DNA of 64,000 bases from Pseudomonas sp. S09G 359. Lineage in GTDB: Bacteria; Pseudomonadota; Gammaproteobacteria; Pseudomonadales; Pseudomonadaceae. Under the pieces are notes generated by a model that searched no databases, was not told the origin of the DNA, and saw nothing but the letters and a program-made list of their open reading frames with translations. The translations under genes and the position numbers were made by a program. The stretch covers positions 4,555,501 through 4,619,500 of the forward strand of contig NZ_CP025263.1 of NCBI RefSeq assembly GCF_002843605.1, written 5' to 3'. Below, one piece after another: positions 1-7,069 of this stretch; position 1 is the first letter of the stretch; the number at the start of each line of letters is the position of its first letter.

Positions 1-194
1 GCGCCTACGGCATCTGGAACGCCAGCGTGGCCCTGGCCGACTACAGCAACGGCTGGCGCGTGGCCTTCCTGGCCAAGAACCTCGCCGACAAGTCCTACTC
101 GCCACTGCTGGCCAGCGGCGGCAACTACATCTACCGCGCCGTGCCCCGTGACGATGAGCGTTACTTCGGCGTGCAACTGCGCAAGGATTTCTAG
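1..194 (+). CDS. TonB-dependent receptor, C-terminal end only
   Basis: The reading frame starting at base 3 encodes about 63 residues and ends with TAG at 192-194. It contains the phrases VALADYSNGWRVAFLAKNL and YRAVPRDDERYFGVQL and ends in KDF. An alternating pattern with a terminal Phe is what the last beta-strands of an outer-membrane barrel look like, and the N-L-x-D-K-x-Y segment is the usual TonB-receptor C-terminus. The gene starts before the window. It lies 1 bp upstream of a flavin monooxygenase gene, so the receptor probably imports that enzyme's substrate. The ligand cannot be told from this piece. Confidence 0.75.
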   Translation, partial: AYGIWNASVALADYSNGWRVAFLAKNLADKSYSPLLASGGNYIYRAVPRDDERYFGVQLRKDF

Positions 195-195
195 C

Positions 196-1527
196 ATGAG
201 CCGTCAACTGAAACTCGGCGCCTTCCTCATGGCCACCGGGCACCACGTCGCCGCCTGGCGCCACCCGGACGTGCCGGCGAATGCCGGGCTGGATTTCGCC
301 CAGTACAAACACCTGGCGCGCGTGGCCGAAGCGGCCAAGTTCGACGCGTTGTTCGTGGCCGACAGCATCGCTGCCGCCACAGGCGAAATTGCCAGCCAGA
401 TGGCGCGCTCGGATTATTTCGAGCCGCTCACCCTGCTTTCGGCATTGAGTGCAGTGACCGAGCATATCGGCCTGATCGCTACGGCCACCACCAGCTACAA
501 CGAGCCCTACCATGTAGCGCGTAAATTCGCCTCGCTGGATCACCTGTCCGGTGGGCGCGCAGGCTGGAACCTGGTGACCTCGGACGCCGCCGCCGAAGCG
601 CAGAACTTCGGCCGCGACGAGCACTTGGGGCATGGCGAGCGCTACAGCCGCGCGCGTGAATTTCATCAGGTGGTGACGGGGCTTTGGGACAGCTGGGAGG
701 ATGACGCCTTCATCCGCGACAAGGCCAGCGGCACCTACTACGACTCGGCCAAACTGCATGTGCTGGACCATGTGGGCGAACACTTCCGGGTCAAGGGCCC
801 GCTGAACGTCGCCCGCTCGCCCCAAGGCCAACCGGTGATCGTGCAGGCGGGCTCTTCAGAGACAGGGCGTGAACTGGCCGCGCAAACCGCCGAGGTGGTG
901 TTCACCGCGCAGACCTCGCTGGCCAATGCCCAGGCGTTTTATGCCGACCTCAAGGCGCGCTTGGGCCGCTATGGACGTGAGCCGGATTCGCTGAAAATCA
1001 TGCCCGGCGTGTTTGTGGTGGTCGGCGCCACCGAGGCCGAGGCCCAGGCGAAATTCGAAGGGTTCCAGGCCCTGGTCGAACCCGAAGTGGGGGTGGCGCT
1101 GCTGGGGCGCATGCTGGGTAATTTCGACCTGTCCGGCTACCCGCTGGACGGGCCGTTGCCGCAGTTGCCATTGACCGACAGCGGCCAACGCAGCCGTCAG
1201 CAGTTGCTCAGTGAATTGGCCGACCGTGAGCAACTGACGCTGGCGCAATTGGGCCGTCGGATTGCCGGCGGCCGCGGGCATTACAGCCTGATCGGCACGC
1301 CGACGCAGATTGCCGATGAGCTGCAGCGCTGGTTCGAGCAGGGGGCCGCGGATGGCTTCAATATCCTGGTGCCGCACTTGCCGGGCGGGCTGGAAGATTT
1401 CGCCGAGTGGGTGGTGCCCGAGTTGCAACGACGCGGCCTGTTCCGTACCGAATACACCGGCAGTACCTTGCGTGAAAACCTCGGTTTGGCGCGCCCCGCC
1501 AATCGCTTCAAAAAGGATGATGCATGA
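196..1527 (+). CDS. LLM-class flavin-dependent monooxygenase (NtaA/SnaA/DszA family)
   Basis: This 443-residue protein has the size and layout of the two-component FMNH2-dependent monooxygenases related to nitrilotriacetate monooxygenase A, SnaA and DszA. Typical segments are KLGAFLMATGHHVAAWRHP near the N-terminus, ATATTSYNEPYHVARKFASLDHLSGGRAGWNLVTS near residues 110-145, and GQPVIVQAGSSETGRELAA around 215. These proteins use reduced flavin from a partner reductase; none is encoded next door. The ATG at 196 is chosen because it follows the upstream stop at once and gives the family N-terminus; an in-frame start at 148 would overlap the receptor gene. The next gene overlaps by ATGA. With an SsuA-like protein beside it, oxidation of an organosulfur compound is the likely role, but this is inferred. 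Confidence 0.85.
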   Translation: MSRQLKLGAFLMATGHHVAAWRHPDVPANAGLDFAQYKHLARVAEAAKFDALFVADSIAAATGEIASQMARSDYFEPLTLLSALSAVTEHIGLIATATTSYNEPYHVARKFASLDHLSGGRAGWNLVTSDAAAEAQNFGRDEHLGHGERYSRAREFHQVVTGLWDSWEDDAFIRDKASGTYYDSAKLHVLDHVGEHFRVKGPLNVARSPQGQPVIVQAGSSETGRELAAQTAEVVFTAQTSLANAQAFYADLKARLGRYGREPDSLKIMPGVFVVVGATEAEAQAKFEGFQALVEPEVGVALLGRMLGNFDLSGYPLDGPLPQLPLTDSGQRSRQQLLSELADREQLTLAQLGRRIAGGRGHYSLIGTPTQIADELQRWFEQGAADGFNILVPHLPGGLEDFAEWVVPELQRRGLFRTEYTGSTLRENLGLARPANRFKKDDA

Positions 1528-2456
1528 ACATTCGAGCCCTGATGCTGGCACTGCTGGCCGTGACGCATACCGCCCTGGCAGCCGACCCCGCCACCCTGCG
1601 CATCGGCTACCAGAAAGGCTCCATCGCCCTGGTGCTGGCCAAGGAGCACGGCCTGCTGGAGCAACGCTTCCCCCACACCGAGGTAAAGTGGATCGAATTC
1701 CCCGCCGGCCCGCAGATGCTCGAAGCCCTCAACGTCGGCGCCCTGGACGTGGGTTCGACCGGCGATATCCCACCGCTGTTCGCCCAAGCGGCCGGAGCAG
1801 ACCTGGTCTACATCGGCGCCGAACCGCCCAAGCCTACGGCGGAAACCATCCTGGTGCGCAACGACAGCCCGCTGCATTCGGTGGCCGATTTGAAAGGCAA
1901 GAAAGTCGCCTTCCAGAAAGGCTCCAGCTCCCACAACCTGATCCTGCGCGCGCTGAACAAAGCCGGCCTGAACTATAAGGACATCCAGCCGGTGTACCTG
2001 CCACCCGCCGATGCCCGCGCCGCGTTCGAGCAAGGCAGCGTGGATGCCTGGGCCATCTGGGAACCCTACTCCTCCCTCGCCCTGAGCCAGAGCCCCAGCC
2101 ATGTGCTGGCCAACGGTGAAGGCCTTGGCTTGTCAGGGCCGGTGTACACCGCGCGGCGTGAGTATGCCAAGGCCAACGACGGGTTTATCGATGATTTGCT
2201 CGGCGAACTGACAGAGGCCGAAGCACTGACCCGCAGCCAGCGCGAAGACAGCCTGCGCGTGCTGACCCGGTTCATGGGCCTGCCCAGCGAGGTGATCGCA
2301 CGCTACATGGATAACCGCCCGCCTTCGCCGATTTTGCCGATTGACGACAAGATCATCCAGGCGCAGCAGGCGACGGCGGATCTGTTCTACCAGAATCGCC
2401 TGCTACCCAAGGCCATTGATGTGAAAACGGCCGCGTGGCGCTCTCAAGCCAGATGA
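1524..2456 (+). CDS. ABC transporter substrate-binding protein, SsuA-like (sulfonate/taurine/nitrate type)
   Basis: This 310-residue exported protein has a signal peptide (residues 1-20, ending ALAA). The fold signature of the SsuA/TauA family is present: LRIGYQKGSIALVLAKEHGLLE, then WIEFPAGPQMLEALNVGALDVGSTGDIPPLFAQ. It would bind an alkanesulfonate-like ligand in the periplasm. The start overlaps the monooxygenase stop (ATGA), so translation is coupled. No SsuB or SsuC partner follows. The next genes belong to a different ABC class on the other strand, so this protein must use components encoded elsewhere. The last 122 bases of the gene are repeated twice more downstream as part of a 324-bp tandem repeat. 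Confidence 0.85.
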   Translation: MNIRALMLALLAVTHTALAADPATLRIGYQKGSIALVLAKEHGLLEQRFPHTEVKWIEFPAGPQMLEALNVGALDVGSTGDIPPLFAQAAGADLVYIGAEPPKPTAETILVRNDSPLHSVADLKGKKVAFQKGSSSHNLILRALNKAGLNYKDIQPVYLPPADARAAFEQGSVDAWAIWEPYSSLALSQSPSHVLANGEGLGLSGPVYTARREYAKANDGFIDDLLGELTEAEALTRSQREDSLRVLTRFMGLPSEVIARYMDNRPPSPILPIDDKIIQAQQATADLFYQNRLLPKAIDVKTAAWRSQAR

Positions 2457-2461
2457 AGTCA

Positions 2462-2559
2462 AAAATGTGGGAGGGGGCTTGCCCCCGATGGCGGAGTGTC
2501 AGTCAATACATTAGATGATTGGCACACCGCTATCGGGGGCAAGCCCCCTCCCACATTTT
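2462..2559. repeat. REPIN (paired inverted REP), copy 1
   Basis: A 28-bp sequence beginning AAAATGTGGGAGGGGGC (2462-2489) and its exact reverse complement (2532-2559) flank about 42 bp. This is the doublet form of the REP sequences common in P. fluorescens-group intergenic DNA. It sits between convergent genes and can also act as a bidirectional terminator or mRNA-end stabiliser. The same element recurs 324 and 648 bp further on. Confidence 0.9.
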
Positions 2560-2785
2560 GAACTATGTCAGGCCTGAAGCCGGGTGCTCTTTTCGACCGC
2601 GCACATCGGTGTACCCGGCACCGGTTCCAGTAGGATCTGCACCTGCACCTCAAACACCTGCCGATTGACGATAAGATCATCCAGGCGCAGCAGGCTACGG
2701 CGGATCTGTTCTACCAGAATCGCCTGCTGCCCAAGGCGATTGATGTGAAAACGGCCGTGTGGCGCTCTCAAGCCAGATGAAGTCA

Positions 2786-2883
2786 AAAATGTGGGAGGGG
2801 GCTTGCCCCCGATGGCGGAGTGTCAGTCAATACATTAGCTGATTGGCACACCGCTATCGGGGGCAAGCCCCCTCCCACATTTT
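2786..2883. repeat. REPIN, copy 2 of the tandem array
   Basis: Same paired REP as at 2462-2559, displaced by exactly 324 bp. The spacer differs by one base from copy 1 (TTAGCTG instead of TTAGATG). Confidence 0.9.
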
Positions 2884-3109
2884 GAACTATGTCAGGCCTG
2901 ACGCCGGGTGCTCTTTTCGACCGCGCACATCGGCGTAGCCGGCACCGGTTCCAGTAGGATCTGCACCTGCACCTCAAACACCTGCCGATTGACGATAAGA
3001 TCATCCAGGCGCAGCAGGCGACAGCGGATCTGTTCTACCAGAATCGCCTGCTACCCAAGGCCATTGATGTGAAAACGGCCGTGTGGCGCTCTCAAGCCAG
3101 ATGAAGTCA

Positions 3110-3207
3110 AAAATGTGGGAGGGGGCTTGCCCCCGATGGCGGAGTGTCAGTCAATACATTAGCTGATTGATACACCGCTATCGGGGGCAAGCCCCCTCCC
3201 ACATTTT
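3110..3207. repeat. REPIN, copy 3 of the tandem array
   Basis: Same paired REP displaced by a further 324 bp. The spacer reads GATTGATACACC where copies 1 and 2 read GATTGGCACACC. This copy is the one next to the intact ATPase gene. Confidence 0.9.
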
Positions 3208-3215
3208 GAACTATG

Positions 3216-4007
3216 TCAGGCCTGAAGCCGGGTGCTCTTCTCCACCACGCACATCGGCGTAGCCGACACCGGTTCCTGCAGGATCTGCACCTGCACCTCA
3301 AACACCTGCCGCATCAACTCCACACCAATCACCTCCCCCGGCGCGCCATGCGCCACTAGCCTGCCGCCCTGCATCACCGCCAAATGGTCGGCGTAGCGGC
3401 AGGCCTGGTTGATATCGTGGAGCACGGTGATCACGGTCTTGCCTTCGGCGGCCAGTTCGCGCATCAGGTCGAGCAGTTCGACCTGATGGCTGATGTCGAG
3501 GTAAGTGGTGGGTTCGTCCAGCAAAACCACGGGTGCGTTCTGGGCCAGCACCATTGCCAACCAGGCGCGTTGGCGTTGGCCGCCGGATAAATCCGCCAGG
3601 GCGCGGTCGGCCAGGCTGTCCAGTTCCAGGCGCTGCATGGCCTGGGTGACGTGGGCCTGGTCGCTGCCGCTCAGGCGTCCCCACAGTGAGTTATGCGGGC
3701 TGCGGCCGTAGGCGACCAGTTGGCGCACGCTGACGCCTTCGGGCACCGGCAGCACTTGGGGCAGAAACGCGATCTGGCGTGCCAGTTCGCGCGCGGACAA
3801 GGTGCTGTACGCCTGGCCATCGAGCGTCAACTCGCCGCCCAAGGGTTTTAGAATCCGCGCAAACGCCTTGAGCAAGGTGGACTTGCCACAGCCGTTGGGC
3901 CCGATCAGCGCAGTGACCTTGCCGGCCGGCGGCGCAAACGAAAGGCCTTGCACGATGCGGGTGCCGCCGTAGCCGATATCGACCTGGCTGGCCTGGAGAA
4001 TAGTCAT
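3216..4007 (-). CDS. fecE: Iron(III) dicitrate/siderophore ABC transporter ATP-binding protein (FecE-like)
   Basis: This 263-residue cytoplasmic ATPase powers uptake of a ferric chelate through the two permeases encoded just upstream. Walker A (GPNGCGKST), the ABC signature (LSGGQRQR) and Walker B (VVLLDEPT) are all present, followed by the switch histidine (VLHDINQ). The length fits FecE/FepC. The ATG at 4007 is preferred because the longer frame would run into the FecD-like gene, which ends 4 bp upstream at 4012. The C-terminus was copied twice into the adjacent tandem repeat. The Fec assignment rests on the binding protein; the substrate is otherwise open. Confidence 0.88.
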   Translation of the reverse strand: MTILQASQVDIGYGGTRIVQGLSFAPPAGKVTALIGPNGCGKSTLLKAFARILKPLGGELTLDGQAYSTLSARELARQIAFLPQVLPVPEGVSVRQLVAYGRSPHNSLWGRLSGSDQAHVTQAMQRLELDSLADRALADLSGGQRQRAWLAMVLAQNAPVVLLDEPTTYLDISHQVELLDLMRELAAEGKTVITVLHDINQACRYADHLAVMQGGRLVAHGAPGEVIGVELMRQVFEVQVQILQEPVSATPMCVVEKSTRLQA

Positions 4008-4011
4008 GTCA

Positions 4012-4980
4012 TCAACCCTTGAAGCGTGCCAGCAACCAAAGAAAATACGGCGCACCAATCACCGCCGTGAGCACCCCGGCGGGGATTTCGCTGGGCGCGA
4101 TCAGCGTGCGCCCGAGGGTGTCGGCCAATACCAGCAGCAGCGCGCCGATCAGCATCGCGGCCGGCAGCAGGTACTGGTGATGCCCGCCCACCAGGCGCCG
4201 TGCCATGTGCGGCGCGACCAGGCCGATAAAACCAATCGGCCCGATCACGCCCACGCCCAGGCTGGTGAGCAACACCGCGCAGAACATCGCCAGCCAACGC
4301 GTACGGTTCAGCGCAGTGCCGAGGCTGTGCGCCGCCTCATCGCCCAAGGCGATCAGGTTCAACGGCTTGGCCAGGCACAACCCCAGCGGGATCAGCAGCA
4401 GAAACGGCAGCACCAACGCCACGTGGTGCCAGTTGCGGCTCCACAGGCTGCCGGTGAGCGCGAGCAAGGCGGTGTTGATATCCAGCGGGTGGGACAGGAT
4501 CAGAAACTCGGTGACGCTGGCCAAGGTCACCGCAATCGCCACCCCGGACAGCGCAAAGCGCACGCCGGAAAAACTCACCCCGGTGTTGTACAACGCCTGC
4601 AGCAACGCACCGCCAGCGCCGCCCAGGCACGCCACCAGCGGCAGCCAGGCAATCGGCAGCTGCGGCCAGCTGATGATCGCCACGGTCAGCGCCAAACCGG
4701 CGCCTTGGGTCACGCCGAGGATCTCCGGCGAGGCCAGCGGGTTGCGGATCACGCCCTGCACAATCGCCCCGGCCAGGCCGAAGGCTGCCCCTGCGAGGAT
4801 CGCGATCAGGCTGCGTGGCAGGCGGTGGTTCCACACTTCGAAGTCGAGGACGTCATGGGCCAGCAGGCGCTCGAGTACGGTGGCAGGCTTGAGCCACAAA
4901 GTGCCGGCGCTGAGGCTGATAAACGTCGCCAGCAGCAACAGGCCGAGCAGCAACCCCAGGCGAAAACGTGGGCGGATCAT
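4012..4980 (-). CDS. fecD: FecCD-family ABC permease (FecD-like)
   Basis: This 322-residue inner-membrane permease has the many hydrophobic segments of the BtuC/FecCD family. Family phrases include PRSLIAILAGAAFGLAGAIVQGVIRNPLASPEILGVTQGAG near residues 55-95 and IGPIGFIGLVAPHMARRLVGG near 230. It pairs with the neighbouring permease to form the channel for a ferric chelate delivered by the FecB-like protein. Its start overlaps the stop of the upstream permease gene by ATGA, and the ATPase gene begins 4 bp after its stop, so the four genes form one tight operon on the minus strand. Confidence 0.9.
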   Translation of the reverse strand: MIRPRFRLGLLLGLLLLATFISLSAGTLWLKPATVLERLLAHDVLDFEVWNHRLPRSLIAILAGAAFGLAGAIVQGVIRNPLASPEILGVTQGAGLALTVAIISWPQLPIAWLPLVACLGGAGGALLQALYNTGVSFSGVRFALSGVAIAVTLASVTEFLILSHPLDINTALLALTGSLWSRNWHHVALVLPFLLLIPLGLCLAKPLNLIALGDEAAHSLGTALNRTRWLAMFCAVLLTSLGVGVIGPIGFIGLVAPHMARRLVGGHHQYLLPAAMLIGALLLVLADTLGRTLIAPSEIPAGVLTAVIGAPYFLWLLARFKG

Positions 4981-5966
4981 AGGGCGCGCCTGGCGAGAAA
5001 GAGAAAGAACGGTGCGCCGATCAAGGCGGTCACCACCCCGGCCGGGGTTTCCACCGGAAACGCCACGGCGCGGCTGAGCAGGTCGGCGCCGAGTACGATC
5101 ACCGCGCCCAGCGCCGCACTCAGTGGGATCAGCCAGCGGTAGTCGTTACCGAGAAACTGACGCAGGATATTCGGCGCGATCAGCCCGACAAACCCAATCG
5201 GCCCCACCGCGCAGACGCTTGCCCCCACCAGCAACAGGCTGGCGAAAAACACCTGCAGGCGCAGGCTGGCGATGCCCACACCCAAGGAGCGCGCGGCGTC
5301 TTCGCCGAGGTTGATCAGGTTCAAGCGCGGCGCACACCACAGTGCCCATAGGCCGCCAACCAGGGTGCACGGCCAGAGCAATTGCACCTGCGCCGCGCCG
5401 ACGTTGGCCAGGGAACCGGCCAGCCAGTTCAACACGCTTTGCGCCTGGGCCTCGACCAGAATCACCGTGAGCCGGGTAAGCGCGGCACACAGCGCCGCCA
5501 CGGCGACACCGGCCAATACCAGGCGACCTTGGGCAGTGGTCGGCGACCAGGCACCGCCGAGGCTGAACACCGTGATCCAGGCCAACGCGCCCCCCAGGCA
5601 GGTCATCAACAACGCGCCGCCGGCAAAGGGTGGCGCGACCAACCCGGTGGAAAACAATGCGAGCCCCAGCGCCGCCCCCGCCGTCACGCCAAACAGCGAC
5701 GGCGAGGCCAGGCGGTTGCGCGTAATGCCCTGCATCAACGCACCGGCGAGGCCGAGGCACGCGCCCACCAGGGCGGCACACACGGCACGAGGCACGCGCA
5801 ACTGGGCGACGATATAAGCCATATTGCCGCCCACGCTGCCCTGATGCACCAGGCCATTCCACGCATCCGTCGCGGTGAGGGTGAACGGCGACCAACTGAA
5901 CAACGACAGCCAGAACAACACGGCGCCCAGCAGCACAATGCCCACCGCCGCGAGACTACGCCCCAT
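4977..5966 (-). CDS. fecC: FecCD-family ABC permease (FecC-like)
   Basis: This is a 329-residue polytopic membrane protein of the BtuC/FecCD family and the first permease of the operon. It shows LVGACLGLAGALMQGITRNRLASPSLFGVTAGA and VGPIGFVGLIAPNILRQFLG, the same two conserved stretches as its partner. The ATG at 5966 is chosen because it lies 2 bp after the stop of the FecB-like gene and begins MGRSLAAVG before the first membrane span. A longer in-frame extension would overlap the binding-protein gene and looks non-coding. It forms a heterodimer with the FecD-like protein. Confidence 0.9.
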   Translation of the reverse strand: MGRSLAAVGIVLLGAVLFWLSLFSWSPFTLTATDAWNGLVHQGSVGGNMAYIVAQLRVPRAVCAALVGACLGLAGALMQGITRNRLASPSLFGVTAGAALGLALFSTGLVAPPFAGGALLMTCLGGALAWITVFSLGGAWSPTTAQGRLVLAGVAVAALCAALTRLTVILVEAQAQSVLNWLAGSLANVGAAQVQLLWPCTLVGGLWALWCAPRLNLINLGEDAARSLGVGIASLRLQVFFASLLLVGASVCAVGPIGFVGLIAPNILRQFLGNDYRWLIPLSAALGAVIVLGADLLSRAVAFPVETPAGVVTALIGAPFFLFLARRAL

Positions 5967-5968
5967 GC

Positions 5969-6889
5969 CTATTGGCTCAGTACGGCGTTGCCGCCCTTGA
6001 GAATCGCCAGGGCGTCCTCGGCGATCTGCTCCGAGGCCAGCACACCACGGTTGCGCGCCCAACTGTCGCCGTCCACTTCAGCCACATGTTTGTTGCGTAC
6101 CGCGCCGAGCACTTGCCACAGCGGCTGCTTGCTCCAGGTGTCGACAATGCTTGGGCGGCGGTAATGGCCGACCAGCAACCAACCCGGGTCGAGGGCCAGC
6201 AGTTGCTCCAGGCTCACAAACTCAGTCGGGGCGGCATTGGCGCGTACGGCCGGGACTTTCAAGCCGATGGCTTGCAACACGCTGCCGGCATAAGAGTCCG
6301 GGCCGTGCACGGAGAAGCTGTCTTCACGGGCAACGCCGAACAACACGCTGGCGCCGGCGGGGATCTGCGCGGCAATCTTTTTCAGGTTTTCGCGGTTCTG
6401 CGCGATGCGCGCGGCCATCTGCGGGCTTTTGCCCAGGGCCTTGCCGATCAGCTCGGCGGACTTGAGGCTGCCCTCATAGTCCTCGCCACGCGACGGCAGC
6501 AACAGGGTCGGCGCAATGCTCGCCAGGTCGCTGTACAGCGCCTGATGGCGGTTGAGGTCGGCGACGATCAGGTCCGGCTTGAGCCGGGCGATTTCCTCGA
6601 TGCTCGGCTGCGAGCGCAGGCCCACCGATTTCCATTGGCCGATGGCCTGGCGTACACGCGGCAACACGCGGTTGGCATCGCCATCGTCGGCGGCGCCCAC
6701 CGGGGTCACGTCGACGGCGGCCAGGCTGTCGAGGAAAGAGAACTCCAGCACCACCACACGCTTGGGTGCATCCGGCAGATGTACCGCGTGCTGGCCGTCG
6801 TTGAGGTCGATAGGTGCAGCGCTTAATACGCTTGAAGACAATGCCAGGAGGCAGGCGGCAAGGATGGGGATGGAGCGCAGCATTCGCAT
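5969..6889 (-). CDS. fecB: Periplasmic ferric-chelate-binding protein (FecB-like)
   Basis: This is a 306-residue exported protein with a signal peptide of about 23 residues (ALSSSVLSAAP). It binds a ferric chelate in the periplasm and hands it to the FecCD-like permeases. The stretches KRVVVLEFSFLDSLAAV, VGAADDGDANRVLPRV and LKPDLIVADLNRHQ match the pattern of FecB, the ferric dicitrate-binding protein. The ATG at 6889 has an AGG box upstream; a second ATG lies at 6883. It is the first gene of the transporter operon. A Fur-like sequence at 6974-6992 suggests iron repression. Confidence 0.85.
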   Translation of the reverse strand: MRMLRSIPILAACLLALSSSVLSAAPIDLNDGQHAVHLPDAPKRVVVLEFSFLDSLAAVDVTPVGAADDGDANRVLPRVRQAIGQWKSVGLRSQPSIEEIARLKPDLIVADLNRHQALYSDLASIAPTLLLPSRGEDYEGSLKSAELIGKALGKSPQMAARIAQNRENLKKIAAQIPAGASVLFGVAREDSFSVHGPDSYAGSVLQAIGLKVPAVRANAAPTEFVSLEQLLALDPGWLLVGHYRRPSIVDTWSKQPLWQVLGAVRNKHVAEVDGDSWARNRGVLASEQIAEDALAILKGGNAVLSQ

Positions 6890-6973
6890 GACAAGGACCT
6901 CGGCGTTAACACACCCCAACTAGACAGGCTGGGGAAAACGGCGGGTACTATTCCATATCGAGGCGATGTGATC

Positions 6974-6992
6974 AAAAAACATTCTCATTACG
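6974..6992 (-). promoter_or_regulatory. Fur-box-like site upstream of the Fec-type operon
   Basis: The minus strand reads CGTAATGAGAATGTTTTTT. Against the 19-bp Fur consensus GATAATGATAATCATTATC this matches 12 positions, mostly in the left half. It lies about 85 bp before the FecB-like start. Placement before an iron transporter supports it; the right half is weak. Confidence 0.5.
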
Positions 6993-7021
6993 ATGATGAA
7001 GCAGGCCCAGACACTACAAAT

Positions 7022-7056
7022 CAAATGTGGGCGGGGCTTGCCCCCTCCCACATTTT
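7022..7056. repeat. Single REP hairpin between the receptor and the transporter operon
   Basis: AAATGTGGG at 7023-7031 pairs with CCCACATTT at 7047-7055, with an inner GGGGC/GCCCC stem. The core is the same REP family as the repeats at 2462-3207. It follows the stop of the TonB receptor gene by 14 bp and probably ends or protects that transcript. Confidence 0.8.
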
Positions 7057-7069
7057 GGATCTGCGCCTA

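Larger units (their letters stand above)
2335..3306. repeat. Three tandem 324-bp units made from two convergent gene ends plus a REPIN
   Basis: Units lie at 2335-2658, 2659-2982 and 2983-3306. Each one holds the 3' end of the SsuA-like gene, a REP pair, and the 3' end (reverse strand) of the ABC ATPase gene. At each internal junction the ATPase tail joins straight back to the binding-protein gene. The pentamer TGCCG stands at every boundary (2335, 2659, 2983 and 3307), in both parent genes, so the amplification joined two 5-bp matches. The copies differ by a handful of substitutions, so they are not recent or identical. Only the outermost copies remain part of intact genes. Confidence 0.95.

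Noticed and set aside
2335..3306. CRISPR array
   Set aside because: Units are 324 bp, contain gene ends and a REPIN, and have no short direct repeats with unique spacers.
4006..5142. 378-residue + strand open frame across the permease genes
   Set aside because: Antisense shadow; R/Q/A-rich composition and no plausible start signal.
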